A stretch of DNA of 64,000 nt from Dichomitus squalens LYAD-421 SS1 (GCF_000275845.1 NW_006766886.1:899129-963128); one strand, 5' to 3'. Numbered from the stretch's first letter, positions 45,249 to 58,190 are shown. Translations and numbers: made by a program. The notes: generated from the letters alone by a model not told the origin.

Positions 45249-47808
45249 ATGGCTGGAGGCGGAACAATTGCCGCAACCTCGAAGCGTCGCAAGAACCTGG
45301 CAGGCCCATCTGGTTGGGTATGTCTTCTGTTCTTCGCTTGCCTTATTTTCATGAGAGCCCCCGCCTGCATACTGCTGGTTGTGTCTGACATCACGTCTCT
45401 CTCAGGCCGGCCTGCTTGCGAACGCCAGGGTTTTCGCCATCGCTATCTTCGCCTCGCTAGGTGGTCTGTGAGTGTCCAGTTTTCGACATGTCGCGATAGT
45501 CCCCATACTGACAGAGTATCCCTCTAAGGTTGTATGGTGAGTGGAAGGATCTTACGATACGCGCTCCAATTTGACATTGCTGACTGAGCCGATAGGGTAC
45601 AATCAGGTGCGTACGATGGGTAGTCCCACGGCAGGAGCGCAGCCCACTGATTCTTCGGCGTTACGATATTGTACAGGGTGTATTTTCCGGCGTGCTCGGA
45701 ATGTATTCCTTCGACCAACGGATGGCGTCGGTGGTGGACAATACGGGGAAAAAGGGCTGGTTTGTCGCTATCCTCGAACTTGGCGCGTGGTTCGGCGTGC
45801 TTTGCACTGGTTACTTGGCCGACAGATTCTCCCGAAAGTACACCATCGTTGGGGGTGCGTGTGCCATTCCTTGTAGTCTCCCCTTCGCGATGGAGGTTGG
45901 AGCACCGCGGGGATCAGATTGCTGACTTGATTTCCGGTTCGGGCTTTTGATGCTGATCTGGTGCGAATTGTTCAGCCGTTATCGTTCTCTGCATTGGCGT
46001 CATTGTGCAGACCGCCGCCTTCCACCCGTCGTCTACTTACGGAGGTGAGTCCGGACGTTCTGGTGGACTCAGTCCGGAAACTGTGCCTGACATGCCTTCC
46101 TTGCAGGCCGGTTCGTCACCGGTTTGGGCGTCGGCTCGCTGAGTATGGCCGTCCCGCTCTACAAGTATGTTTTGAAAGCTGTCATGTAACTGATGCGAAT
46201 GCGGGGGTTGACATGGCTTCTTAGCGCGGAGCTCGCACCTCCGGAGGTGCGCGGCAGTCTCGTCGCGCTCCAGCAGCTCGCGATCACGTTCGGTATCATG
46301 GTCTCTTTCTGGATCGACTACGGCACGAATTACATCGGCGGTACTACCACCGGCCAGAGCGAGTCGGCATGGCGAATCCCGCTTGGCCTGCAGCTTGTGC
46401 CTGCTGTCATTCTCGGTGTTGGCACCTTGTTCATGCCTTTCTCGCCCAGGTACGCTGTCCCACACGCTCACCTGGAACCTACACGTACTCACCATCTGAA
46501 CGATACTGTTCACTAGGTGGCTCGTCAACAACGGTCGTGATGACGAGGCGCTCCAGGTGCTCAGTCGTGCGCGCCGCGCGGCTCCCAACTCGGACCTCGT
46601 TCAGATCGAGTTTTTGGAGATCAAGGCGCAGTACCTCTTTGAGAAGGAGACGGCAGCTCTCAAGTACCCGGATCTCCAGGACGGATCGTGGAAGTCGGAC
46701 TTCAAGCTCGGCCTGTACGACTACATCAGTCTTCTCCGCTACAGGCGTACGTCATCTGCACAGCACTGTGCATATTCTCGGGAACAAGGCACTCACCTTC
46801 TGTTTTTGCGATGCAGCGCTCTTGTACCGTGTGGCCGTCGGCACGTTGACGATGTTCTTCCAGCAATGGACGGGTGTCAACGCGATCCTGTACTACGCGC
46901 CGACCATCTTCCAGGAGCTTGGTCTGACGGGCAGCACAAATTCGCTTCTCGCCACCGGTGTCGTTGGCATCGCGTACGTCTCTGCCTAACCCGAACTCGT
47001 GCCTGTTAACTCATGGAGTGTCTGTAGTATGTTCCTCGCGACGATTCCCGCCGTCATTTGGGTCGACCAAGCCGGTCGTAAGCCGGTCCTCATCTCGGGG
47101 GCATTCCTCATAGCGGCATGCCATTTCATCGTTGCTATCCTCTCGGGGCTGTACGAAGACTCCTGGCCCGCGCACCGTGCGGCCGGCTGGGCTGCGTGTG
47201 CGCTGGTGTGGATCTTCGCCATCGGTTTCGGCTACTCGTGGGGGCCTTGCGCTTGGATTGTCGTCGCCGAGATCTGGCCGCTGTCTGTGCGCGGCAAGGG
47301 CATGTCGATCGCCGCGTCGTCCAACTGGATGAACAACTTCATCGGTAAGCACACGAGCGCGCCTCGTCATGCGCCGTCATAACGTGGGAGCGACGACTAA
47401 TGCGGATTGCGTGCAGTGGGCCAGGTCACGCCGAATATGATTAGCAACATACGCTTCGGGACGTTCATCTTCTTTGGGGTGAGTGATTCCTCCCATGGCT
47501 GCTTACGAGCTTTACGTTGGGCCTGGCCTTGAAGGCGAATGACTGTCGAAGTGACTGACGGTGGCGGCGTTTCCCCGCAGGCGTTCTCGTTCCTGGGCGG
47601 CCTGTTCATCATGTTCTTCGTGCCCGAGACGAAGGGCCTGACGCTCGAGGAGATGGACGCGATCTTCGGCTCAGTCGGGCTTGTGGCGGGCGAGCAGCAG
47701 CGCCTGGAGGAGATTGAGAGGCGCATCGGGCTCGACGCGTACAACGACCCCGACCCGGACCGCGCTGTATCGGAGAAGAGGGATTCGGACCTCATCGAGA
47801 AGGCGTGA
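45249..47808 (+). CDS. MFS sugar transporter, HXT-like (copy C, complete)
   Basis: Paralogue of the gene at 37174 with the same exon plan. The start is [20 protein letters not shown], followed by [86 protein letters not shown] and [17 protein letters not shown]. Most differences from copy B are synonymous or intronic, including TIFQELG for TIFHDLG and MDAIFG for MDEIFG. The segment 46566-46913, which includes one intron, is base-for-base identical to 38481-38828, while introns on either side have diverged. No break was found, so both copies should be functional. It probably moves hexose or pentose at the plasma membrane. Confidence 0.93.
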
Positions 47809-48270
47809 GCTTCTCGAGAGGAAAACCGTCGCTAGGCTCTCACCTTTGTGGGATGGATGCGGTGGATTTAGTCGATGATGATGATTTTGCTAGTTATGAT
47901 GACATCGGCGCTGTAATCGTGTCGCAGCTTGTTGGGCGACCGCTTCTGCCTCGACATGATCTGATGGTGCTCCTAGTTGTATTCTGTGTATTTGTAGCTA
48001 GTTCTATTCACGCACCTCATGTACGTAGTCCGGATCTCGGAGTGTGTAATGGATGAAACACAGGGTTGGCATCTGCATGGTAAGTCTTCCTTCTCGTGTT
48101 GCTGTCCGCCCCAGGCCAAGTCCACTAGTGAGCGGGGTTTGCCGAAGTTCCCGTCAATGCACGTGAGCGCGACAGAACACGTGGAGCACAGCGCGCGAAA
48201 GACGCGTCGTGGCTTTGACCGCGACGACGCGCTCGGCCCTGACCCGAGCGCACTCTTCCCTCCATCTCCG
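47809..48270. other. transporter 3' region and helicase promoter
   Basis: The left half matches the region after transporter B (TTGGGCGAC..CTTCTGCCTCGACATGATC), so the duplication extends past the stop codon. The right half is the helicase 5' flank, which is itself copied at 42963. Confidence 0.75.
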
Positions 48271-51200
48271 ATGGCGGACAACATCAATGAGCTGCTGAAG
48301 GAGCTGAACCCAGCTCAACTCCAGGGTAGGTTCATTTACCCATATGTACCTGCTTCAGTCGCTCACTGGGAGCCACCGCACCAGCCGTCCAGCACCCGCC
48401 GCAAATACCCCTTCAGATTCTCGCAGGACCGGGAAGCGGAAAGACCAAGGTGCTCACCATGCGCATTGCGCACCTTATCACAAACTGCTACCACCCACCA
48501 TGGTCCATCTGTGCCGTCACCTTCACGAACAAGGCCGCGAACGAGATGCGCGAGCGGCTCGTCAAGCTCGTCGGCAAGGACAACACGGCCCAGATCAGGA
48601 TGGGGACCTTCCACGCCCTCTGCTGCAACTTCTTGAGGAGATACGCCAGATACGTGGGGATCGAGGGGAACTTCACCGTGTGTGATGCGGACGAGAGGTA
48701 TGTGGCTCATGGTTATGGCTCAAGACCTTCCTTCCAAACCGGATGTATGCGTGTGGTTCCTAGCAAGAAGATTGTCGCGAAGCTATTGAAGCCACACCAG
48801 GAGCGACTGAAGGGTCGCAACCTCACTCTCAAGGAGGCTACCGTGCTGTCTATGATCTCGAAGCTCAAGGCCAAGGGTATGACTGCCGACGATGCCCTGG
48901 CAAAGGTCGCAGAGGCTAACGCACGCCCTGCGGAGGAGCGGATAAGGAGGAGGATGGAGCGCGGTGCTAATGACAATGCTAATTTGCTGGAGGGCGATCT
49001 CGGGGAAATCATCGCAGCCATATACAAAGAGTACGAGAAGACGCTTCGGGAAGCTAACAGCCTTGACTTCGATGACTTGCTCGTGTTCGGGGTCAGGATG
49101 TTTGCCGGGCACAAGAAGGCGTCGGCATGGTGCCGCCATGTCTTGGTGGACGAATAGTGAGCGCATTTATGGTCGATTTATCACGGCTTTGGGGATTTTG
49201 ACTGCATGCTACAGCCAGGACACCAACACCACACAATATGAGCTCATGAAACACATCGCACAGGTGTCGAAATGCGTAACCATCGTAGGAGACCCTGACC
49301 AGTCCAGTAAGCGAAATATCTGCCATCGTACAGCTTTCAACTTACTGGGCTCTACAGTCTATGGATGGCGATCCGCAGAGATCACGAATCTAGCTAACAT
49401 GCAGCGAGGTGCGTAGCGCATACATGCATGTGCCGATGACTGTCTTATGCAGCGCTATCTCATTTCATAGACTTTCCAAATACGCAACAGATATACCTCG
49501 AGACCAACTATCGCTCCACCGCGTCAATCCTCGCTGCCAGCATGGCCATTATCTCGCAAGGTAAGCGAACCGCAGTTCCCTTCGATCCCAATGGTTCCTT
49601 ACCTGCCGACAGACAAGAACCGCATACAGAAGACACTCAACACCTCGCATCCCAAGGGCCCCCTCCCAGTCCTCCGCGCGTTCCCGATGGAGCAGGTCGA
49701 GGCCGGCTTCATCGCCGCAGAGATCAAGAGGATCATCGCCTTCACGGGGGGCATGCTCACCTGGAGCGACTTCGTCGTCTTGTTGCGCTACAACGCGCAC
49801 TCGCGAGTCATCGAGGCCGCCTTGCAGAAGGAGGGCATCCCGAACAGGGTATTGGCAGGGCATAAGTTCTTCGAGCGCATGGAGGTGGGTTTGCTCCTCA
49901 CAGCGCTCCAGGCGAGCCTCGCTGGCTGACCAGAGCCCGCGTCGTCGCCGTCGCAGGTCAAGGACGTTCTCGCCTACCTCCAGCTCATCGACAACCCAGC
50001 GTTCGTCCCCGCCTTCACGAGGGTTGTGAACGTCCCCTCGCGGACAGTCGGCGAGAAGGTGCGCGCATATACTCATCATCCCTCTCCCATCCTCCAGCCT
50101 GATCGCAGACCTTATATAGACCGTAGCCGAGCTGCTCCACCGCGCCTCTCAGCTCAAGCTCCCGCCGCTCACCGTCGTCGAGCGCATCGTCGAGGGCAAG
50201 ATCCCCGACATCAAGCCGCCCGTGAAGCGCAAGCTCTCCTCGTTCGTCGACACGCTCCGCGACCTCCGCCGGTACGCGCACGAGGGCATGTCGCCCACGA
50301 AACTCATCACCGCGCTCGTCGACCTGGTGGGCTACCAGGAGCACCTGCGGAAGACGCAGCCGGATCACGAGAGCCGATGGGAGAACGTGCAGGAGCTGAT
50401 CAACTTCGCGAGCGAGGTGGAGAACGGGATGGACGCGAAGGCGGGGAGAAGGATGGAGGATGCGGCGGAGAGGGCGCATGAGGAGCTGTGGGGGGATGGG
50501 TTGGGGGAGTGGGATCGGGACCAGGTTGAAGAGGACGGCGAGGGGTGCGTATCTCACGCTTGAGCTGAGGAAACTCGCACATCTGGGAGTCTGACGACAC
50601 TTGGCGCCGGCCAGGGATACGCCTTTGCGGCATTTCTTGCAGGCGTCGATGTTGTCGACGGATACCGAGACGCCGGAGGATGAGAAGAGCAAGGACGTGA
50701 GTTGCAAACGAGCCGGACCTGTCTTGTGTTACTGACGAGGTGGATAGAAAGTGACGATATCGACGTGCCATGCGGCGAAGGGCCTTGAGTGGGCCGTGGT
50801 CATGATACCTGCTGGTACGTCTCCACAACAAGTATAGCCGTGTCCTCAATCCAGACGATTGATGACAATATGTCGGACCCGTGTACAGTCGAGGACGGCG
50901 TTTTCCCTTCAGCACGCTCAGAAGACACGGAAGAAGAACGGTAAGTACGACTCATGGTCGTCTTCCCTGTACCCGTTCAAGACTCACCCCGCACTATGCC
51001 TTACAGACGGTTGCTCTATGTGGCATGCACTCGAGCGCAGGGTCTATTATACCTGACTCATGCGACGTCGCGCATGATCGCCGGCGAGCAGAAGCCCACG
51101 GATTTATCCCCCTTCATCGCCGAAGTACGCGGCGACCACCAGGTTGGTGTCTTCGCCTACTAGATCGCCGCACATAGGCTGATGGGGCGGGAACATGCGT

Positions 51201-52662
51201 CTACAGACGAGAGGTGTCTTTTCAGAGGAACTCCCTTCTCTCCCTGGGCAAGACCGGACGACGATCTGCAAAGTCCTCGGCCGTCCGCCCCCGGACGAGA
51301 CCGAGGTCAAGCGGAGAGTGGCAGAGTTGTGCGTCCTTCCTTTCTTTAGACGATACCCAAACTGAAGAGGTGCCCTGCAGTACGCAGACGGGCCGACATC
51401 CTGTGTGGGGGATGAACGCCCCTTTCCGAGACGTACCTGGCGTACCGCACAATGGTTATGCCGTGCCCGCGCGGTACCCTGGCCAGCAGGCGCAAGCGGG
51501 ACAGCAATCTTGGGGTGGTGGTGGCGGTGGACAGCGATTGGGAGGAGTCCCTGGCTCTATTGTTGAGCCTGATCCTGACGGCTTGGAAGCTGTGCTCGGT
51601 ACGGCTGGGCCCGTCAAACGAGACCCAGATGGGCCTCAAGGTATGGCAGATCCGTGCTGTTCATGCGACACGGGCTTACAACGCATACAACGTATATTCG
51701 CAGAACCTCCGATGTTCGTAGCGAGCAGCATCCTCCATTTCAACAACGCACACCGCGCGGGCATCATCCAGAGTGCACAGCAGGCATCGACTGCCGCTCA
51801 GCTATCAAACCAAGCCGCGCGTGCTCACGCGAAACTTTCTTCTACACCGTCCAGCAGCCGCAAGGGCAGCGCGAACCTTCAGGCACCTCTTGCTTCCTCC
51901 AGCAGCCGGGTTGTGAATACGGCCAGCTCCCCCGCGTCCAGAGGCGATATTCGCGATTGGTTCGGACAGCAAGACGTCGACTCGCAGGGCTTGGACCTTT
52001 CGTCGAAGGCCAAGGGGAAGGCAAGAGCAGCCGAGGCTTATCTAGCTATGTCATCTTCGAAGGCTACGCCGACACCAGCCAAACCTGCGTCGAGGGTACC
52101 TGCTCGTCCTTTAGGCATGACGGCGAGTGTAGCCCGTGTGAAGATGGAGAAGACCGAGCCTACTCTCGTCAAGACAGAGCATCTGGAACCTAGCCAGCTG
52201 AGGCTGAAGCGAGAACCCTCAATAGAAGAGCCTCCTCTAGGTTTAACGCAACGAGTGAGGCCTGCCGGAGTGCAGGGCAAGTCAATTTCAGGACGTATCA
52301 AGTCTGAACGATTCGACCTTGAGCTCCCGAGCGGACGACAACCTCTCGTGGAGGCTACACCGGCTTCCCTCGCTCGCTCCTCAACCTTCTCGCCACGTTC
52401 GGTTCCAGGCACAGGCCGCGTAGTCACCGTTAAACCTCCGTCTACCCCATCTCCCTTCTCTTCTGGCCAATCTCTACCATCGTCAAGCTCCGCTTCGAGC
52501 AGCAAGTCCCCGTCCGCGGCACCGGTGGAGATAATCGACGTAGATGCCCTAGATGATCCTCCCGTGAAGCCAATGACGACGAAGCGGCGACTTGGGATGG
52601 GTCGTGCAACAAGGGGCTACGCGAACAAGAAGTTCAAGCCACTTATGCCGAACGGCCCATGA
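48271..52662 (+). CDS. SRS2: UvrD-family DNA helicase, Srs2-like, with SUMO-motif tail
   Basis: 3'-to-5' SF1 helicase. Exon 1 (48271-48325) encodes MADNINELLKELNPAQLQ; after the intron 48326-48384 comes AVQHPPQIPLQ and Walker A ILAGPGSGKT. Then ICAVTFTNKAANEMRERL (motif Ia), GTFHALCCNFLR, VDEYQDTNTTQYELM (Walker B), VGDPDQSIYGWRSAE (motif III), ETNYRSTASI (motif IV), VTISTCHAAKGLEWAVVMIP (motif V) and RLLYVACTRAQGLLYLT (motif VI) follow. A conserved SEELPSLPGQDRTTICKVLG block comes next. The long, disordered tail carries four psi-K-x-E sites (VKME, VKTE, LKRE, IKSE) and near the end VEIIDVDALDD, a SUMO-interaction motif with an acidic flank, as in yeast Srs2. It is expected to strip Rad51 at replication forks. 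All motifs are intact. Confidence 0.92.
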
Positions 52663-53407
52663 ACGACTGCCGCATGTCTCCTGAGCGTAGTTCGGCCACT
52701 TCGACATTGGTATCAGTACCATCTGCGTTCTTCGCACTGCTATGTTTTCCCGTCATGACGTCTTTCCCCTCGGATCATCGTGTACCTTGATGTAGTTATA
52801 ACATGCTATCGCCCTCGACCTTATTCGCGCGCGATACACGTGTTGGACCAACAACGTCCGGAAAACGCCAGGGCGTGACCAGTCTCGCACGTCTCCGCCT
52901 CATGTCTTCCTTGAGGCAGGCTGATGCTCGCGGCTGCAGCCCTGTAGTCGGCATCTGACGAGGCTGCGATGATTATCTGCAGCTCCCATGAGCCCTTCTC
53001 GAACCAAGAGCCCCATGCTAATTGTTTCAGGTTGCGAAGTTCTTTCTGGATGTCTGCTTGCGGAGTTAGATGAACTATCTACGCGCCGCGCTCGCAGACC
53101 TCACTGACAGCACGCACGCACGCATGCACCCGAAACGGCTGATCGTTCTGCTCGCTCGAGTAAGTTTCGACATGTGAAGTGCGGCACGCCGCAATCACGT
53201 CAGAAAACCCGCTGGAATATATTGCGCTCGTCTTGCATATGTCTCGCACCCCGAGCCCTGCTGGCTGGCTACCTCGCTCGTCTTACCACCCACCAAAACA
53301 TATTCTCTCCGTCGACCACATCTGCACCCACGACCTGCACCCACGACCTGCACCCTCTACCCGTGAACCCGCCCCGCCCTTTCCGTTCCTGTGCCTCAAA
53401 GGAAAGT
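52663..53407. other. intergenic, Hsp20 promoter side
   Basis: No gene seen. Pyrimidine-rich CACCCACGACCTGCACCC repeats occur just upstream of the chaperone start (53330-53360), probably leader sequence. I could not identify a certain heat-shock element. Confidence 0.4.
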
Positions 53408-54480
53408 ATGTCGTCCACACCATTCAGGAAATCCAGACATTCGCTCGAGACGTTCGACAAGCTCTTCGAGCGCGCCTTTGCGCCGCGCAACACCCTGGAT
53501 CTGACACCGCTATCGCTGACGGACGACGTCAAGCGGCCGACGGTCCTGGGACCGTCGCCGCCGTCGCCGGACCGGACCCAGTTCTACTCGCCCGTGTTGT
53601 CCGAGTTCCCCATCGACTCGCACGAGGACTCGCTAGACTCGATCTGGGACGAGGTGCGGCACGCGAAGGAGGTCGAGCTCGCGTCGTCGCCGTCGAAGGT
53701 CAAGTCGCTCGACGGGGCGGTGACGTCTGGGTCGTCGCAGTCGCCCACCCTGAGGCCGGCGTCGGGCCAGCAGTCGCCGGGACGGAAGCGTGTGGCGAAG
53801 AAACGGTCGAGGTAGGCGATTCGCTTTGGCTCTGCTGCACGTCCGTCGGAGGCTAGAATGGCGCATCGCTTCTCTTTTGCACCCTTTCCCACCGGCTTGC
53901 GTCCCTGCTCCTTTTCGCATCGGTGCCCGCGCAGTGTGAATTTCCGGGAGTCGCCCGACGGGAGAAACGTGAGCCCAGAGCCTTGTCTGGTCCTTGGTCC
54001 GTCGCCGAGAGAGACCGGAGCTGAACATGCTTGTGTTGTGCGCCGTGCAGATGATGGTGACGTTCGACATGACGGGCGTGAAGAAGCAAGATATGCATGT
54101 CAGTTACCGGACAACCCGCTTGATCGTAAGCTGGAAGGTGGAGCGAACCACGGAGGAGCAGGAAGGGGACAGCGTGGTGCGGGAGAGGGAGATCAGGAGG
54201 TACAGCCATACGATCCCGCTTCCCGAGGGGACGAAGGTGAGTCGGTGAACCGCGATGGGGTTCGCGGACTAGTCTGCTGACCGGATCCGGGGGATAGTTT
54301 GAGGAAGTCCGCGCATCTAGGGATAGCCAAAGACTGACGTTGACCTTGCCGAACTCGAGGTGCGTCCGCATGGGTGGGGGCGAGGACCAGCGGCCGGAGA
54401 GCCCGGGGACGATACCCGACATTGACGTACGTGTTTCGTCAACTGCACTGGGATTCGCATCCAAGCTGAGCACGCAGTAG
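53408..54480 (+). CDS. small heat shock protein (Hsp20 / alpha-crystallin domain)
   Basis: Exon 1 (53408-53811) starts MSSTPFRKSRHSLETFDKLF and encodes a long Ser/Pro-rich, disordered N-terminal arm ending GRKRVAKKRS. A small exon gives VNFRESPDGRN. The next gives MMVTFDMTGVKKQDMHVSYR and RLIVSWKVERTTEEQ, with REIRRYSHTIPLPEGTK, the core beta-sandwich of the alpha-crystallin domain. After another intron FEEVRASRDSQRLTLTLPNS completes it; the A-x-x-x-x-x-L-x-L signature appears as the SRDSQRLTLTLP strand. The tail runs to TAG 54480. It binds unfolding proteins without ATP. The long N-terminal arm is typical of basidiomycete members. Confidence 0.85.
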
Positions 54481-54995
54481 CGTGCCCATTCGGCAGTGAC
54501 AGAGTATTATTCGTGTCGCTGATTAATGGTGTCAAGGAACAGGGATGATTGGAGGCGAAGGACGATCTACCACGACTCACATGTACATTATTCCCTCACG
54601 TTGGGCAACTTGTCGGTCGCCTCGAGGCCAAATCAGATGTACTATAGCCATGGTTTCTGCGGACATTCTGTGTTTCTCTTCGACGTCTTTCTTTCCGAGT
54701 TGCGGGCAAGGTAGGACAAAGAGCAAGGTAGGCAAGAAACATCCGGGGGACACTGAGGGCGGCTAGGAGGCAAGTCGAAGGATGGCCGCCCAATATCCTC
54801 GTGGCCTGCCGGCGCCTGTGCACAAGCCATTCACCACCTGCCTATGGAGGAAGGTGGCCTGCCATATGAGGCGGAGCGGAACGACCATTTACGCTACCAA
54901 ATGGCGACGCAGTTGCCGACCACTAGTCCCATCATCCCTCTTGCTCTGACCACAACGACCAACTCAGCCTCCACCACGCTTGGACAGAGGCCTCT
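54481..54995. other. intergenic
   Basis: No gene supported on either strand. It should contain the Hsp20 3' end and the promoter of the next gene. Confidence 0.5.
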
Positions 54996-56009
54996 ATGTC
55001 GTCTAAGCTCGAGCCGGCCGCGGGCACGCTGAAGCGCAAGCTTGCTCTTGATGGAGGACGTGAGTCTGCGTCACTGGCCATAGTTGCTCACCGCGTTTCT
55101 TGACATTGACACGCGTTTACTGATATAGGAGAGCTCGAGCTAGAGAACGTGGATCCTAATAATGTCGAGGCGGATGTAAGACGCGTCTCATTAACTATAT
55201 GCTCATCAATTGACGCGTCTGTGGCTCAGGTGGTGGAAGCGATGAAGCGGAGGATCATCGAGGTGCATTTTTCATTGCTGCGGGTCATCATCATGCCACA
55301 GAAAATCCCACTCATCTTCGTTCTCCCAGCTCGAGGACGAGCTCGCCGCACAACCTCCTCCTGCGAAACGCGCTCGCAAGTCCGCGGTGGCCGAGGCAGC
55401 TCCCCAGGCTAGCGGCAGCGGCAACAACGCGCCGACCAAAAAAGACGAGAAGAAACACAAGGCCCATATCAAGAAGATATTCGACCAGTACGCGCTATCC
55501 ATGCACTCTATTACGCGTTTGATCACTCACCACGCGCATAGTCTCAAGAAGGAATGCAGGAGCGAGAAGGTCAAGTTCCAAGGCACGCCCAAGAGCATCC
55601 GCATCGAGGAAATCATGGAGTACGCGGACTTTGAGGCGATCTTCAAGGGCAAGGGCGTCCTCATCCAGCCCACTCCGGACAACAAGCCGAAGAGCACCGT
55701 GACCATCATCGAATTCGTACGTCGTCTCACCTCTCAAGCTTGGTCCTTTTGTCGACCCGTATTGATCAACCGGATATTGCTCAGCGCTCGAAGGACCAGC
55801 TGAAAGAGCTCTTCGGCGACCAGATCGAGACGCTCAAAGGCTTCAACTGGAGCCGCGGCGGATTCCCCCACTTTGAAAAGTCCTATAAGCTCGGCCAGTG
55901 CAACGTCGAGGTGACGCACCTCGAAGTCAGCTACTCCAAGAACGGGATGAAGTGCGCCCTTAAGTTCGAGGTCCAGGAGGAGGGCGGCGGACGCTGCGGC
56001 TATTGGTGA
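54996..56009 (+). CDS. conserved basidiomycete protein of unknown function
   Basis: Starts MSSKLEPAAGTLKRKLALDG. Joined exons give ELELENVDPNNVEAD, VVEAMKRRIIE, then LEDELAAQPPPAKRARKSAV (a basic, possibly nuclear-targeting segment) and KKDEKKHKAHIKKIFDQ. After a probable frame-neutral 54-bp intron (GTACGCG...CGCATAG, about 55488-55541) the folded part reads SLKKECRSEKVKFQGTPKSI, GVLIQPTPDNKPKSTVTIIEF, KDQLKELFGDQIETLKGFNW and VEVTHLEVSYSKNGMKCALKFEV, ending GGGRCGYW. The alternating hydrophobic strands suggest a compact beta-rich C-terminal domain. I do not recognise a named family. All introns have GT-AG ends. Confidence 0.78.
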
Positions 56010-56936
56010 TTGGGTTCGACCATCTCCGTTATATGCGATACCTTTGTTGTGCTCCGTCTCTTCACCCCATACTTCCCCTCTACGTTAATTCTTCTTCTAG
56101 ACACGTGCTACTACTTACTCGTATTCAGTATGTAATATAGCATATGAGCTGCGTTACTTTCCCGTTATTCCATCTTATACCCTGGCGTTGCGAGATTGCG
56201 TATAACCGCACCGAGGCTATTGTCAGTGACGCCAGTGTATTCTGGCGAAGTGTGTACACGGTCCGCTATTGTTGGTCATAGAGGTGCTGGATTGCCATTC
56301 TGCCGGAGGACCCAAGCCCCGCTTCCATCGTCGCCCAACTCTAAATCGCGACTATCCGATCTTCACAGGATGATGATTTTGCGGCCGCAAACGGAGGAGA
56401 GATATTTGTACCACGTTATTCTAGCAACCATCTCTGATCCGCCCTCCTCCGACCCGGTACACATATCAAACGGTTTGCGGCGCACAGCCCTCGTCTTACT
56501 GCCTCCCGCCCGGTTGCGCACGATACTCCTCAAACATGGACAGCTCTCCCTCCGATGTGCAATCCGTGAAGGGCACGCTTGGCGGTTTCAACACTCCGAA
56601 ATCACGGCTCAAGCTGCAAACTGCAGCTATGCGCGAGATACGACTATTCATGATGGGTTCCTATGTACATACGAGCGAACAGCTCCCCACAAGAAATAGG
56701 AAACGAGACTGCTATACTCACCGCGACATGGTTTCGGCGCAGTTGGCTTCCCCGCCGACGCGGGTACTAGTCCCGAGGGCCACGTAGAGGCCTGCGCCAC
56801 GAACGTTCGCGCTGCACGAGCGACGATCGACCGTACCTCGGGTCCGGCGTCTTGCTTCGCAGGCCCGGTGTTGCGCCTGCGAGCCGGTCCTTACGTCGAT
56901 ATAACCAACCATAATAATAATAACAATAATTTATCT
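56010..56936. other. intergenic
   Basis: No supported gene. A short ATG frame at 56536 (MDSSPSDVQSVKGTLGGFNT) has plausible codon texture but no identifiable continuation. An AT-rich TAATAATAATAACAATAATT lies at 56911-56930. Confidence 0.35.
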
Positions 56937-58190
56937 TGAGGTCACACATTTCTTGATGGCTGCAAAGCTGGAGTCAGCATAGAGCCAGAGCGATAGTGGC
57001 GAGCAAGACATACGTTTTACTTGGTGCGACGCCCAACATTCTGTTGATGGAGCGTCGCTGTTCGCCCTTGCAGGGCATTTCGAGCTCTTGACGTGGGCCG
57101 TACAACCAACCCTGGCGCAGGACGCCCTTACGATGGGGTGGTCAACCGGGCATGATCGGCGATGGCGTCTTGAAGCCGTGCCCAACGCTCGTTCACATAT
57201 TCACACATGTTTTGCGAAGTGGCGGGGCATAGGGTGGAGCGGGCATAGAGAAGTGGGAACATACCGGCCTGACAACCCCTCTTCGCGGATTGCGGGGCTC
57301 AGGCTGTTGCTGTTGGGTGGTTGAGGGAGTTGATTTGCCGTTGAGCGGCCGTCCTTGTACGGCTCCCGAGGTGTAGGTTTGGAGGCCACCGTGAAGGCGA
57401 GCACGCGGAATATAGCCGTCATGTTCGAAAGGAGACCGCCTGCGACACTGAACCAAATCAGCACCGTAGATGGGAAGGATATATGAACAGAAAAGGACGT
57501 ACCATGTTGAGACGGCCTCCCGCTGACGACGCGACGCTTAGCGACTCATCAGGCGCGACCCATGTGCCTAGGGCCCACTGAAACGGCAGCCCCGTAGACG
57601 AGCCGGGATGAGATGCGCGTCGGCGCGTACGTCGTCTACCCATGCCGCTTTCGTGGCACGTTCCAGGTTGCAGCGTCCGTGCGGTTCGCCGCCCCCCGCA
57701 ACTGATAGACAGTGCATGGTGGCGGGCAGGTACTGGTCCCGGTCGCACCCCGACTGACACGGCAAAGCCGACGCGGAGCACCGACGCCAGGGTCGCGCAT
57801 CCGCTCCGCCGAATCGGCGCTTTGGACCCGTTGTGCGGGTGGGCCGGGCGAAACAGACTAATGACCCACACCGAAAAGGTATGCCATTGACACTACTTTG
57901 AACCACCGTCAGCACATGTCCTGGATCCGATGAGAGGGACGGGGACTCACTGATTTCGCATCGATGGCTATCGGGTGGGAGTGTCGACGCTGTAGCAAGC
58001 GTCAGTGGGGCGTCGGACGTGGTTAGGGGAAAGCTGAGCATACGATTGGTACGTCGCATCCCCACTAGTTCTGGGATGACCCGTGCAGGCCGACCGCCGC
58101 TCGGTATGTTGAAGAGCCCAGTGTCGAGCCAATGGGTTCATGTGGCCGTGGTTGAGGTAGTTGCGGTAAGAGTAGTGGGAATGAAGGAAG
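56937..58190 (-). CDS. possible minus-strand gene, unresolved
   Basis: Several coding-like stretches in one direction are separated by good splice sites: GLPFQWALGTWVAPDESLSV followed by SAGGRLNM (to about 57503), then after GTACGTCC...TTCAG the hydrophobic VAGGLLSNMTAIFRVLAFTV and a Ser/Pro/Gln-rich tail (to about 57260). VNERWARLQDAIADHARLTT follows (57200-57130). Together these suggest a protein with at least one membrane or buried helix. The start, the exon between 58190 and 57880 and the stop are not fixed. No family recognised. Confidence 0.35.

Noticed and set aside
49542..50707. Minus and alternate-frame ORFs of 150-230 codons inside the helicase gene
   Set aside because: The helicase motifs are all in the spliced plus-strand frame; these are shadows of high-GC exons.
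56196..56699. 167-codon plus frame
   Set aside because: Non-ATG start in an intergenic stretch, Arg/Ser-rich mixed peptide without a recognisable feature.
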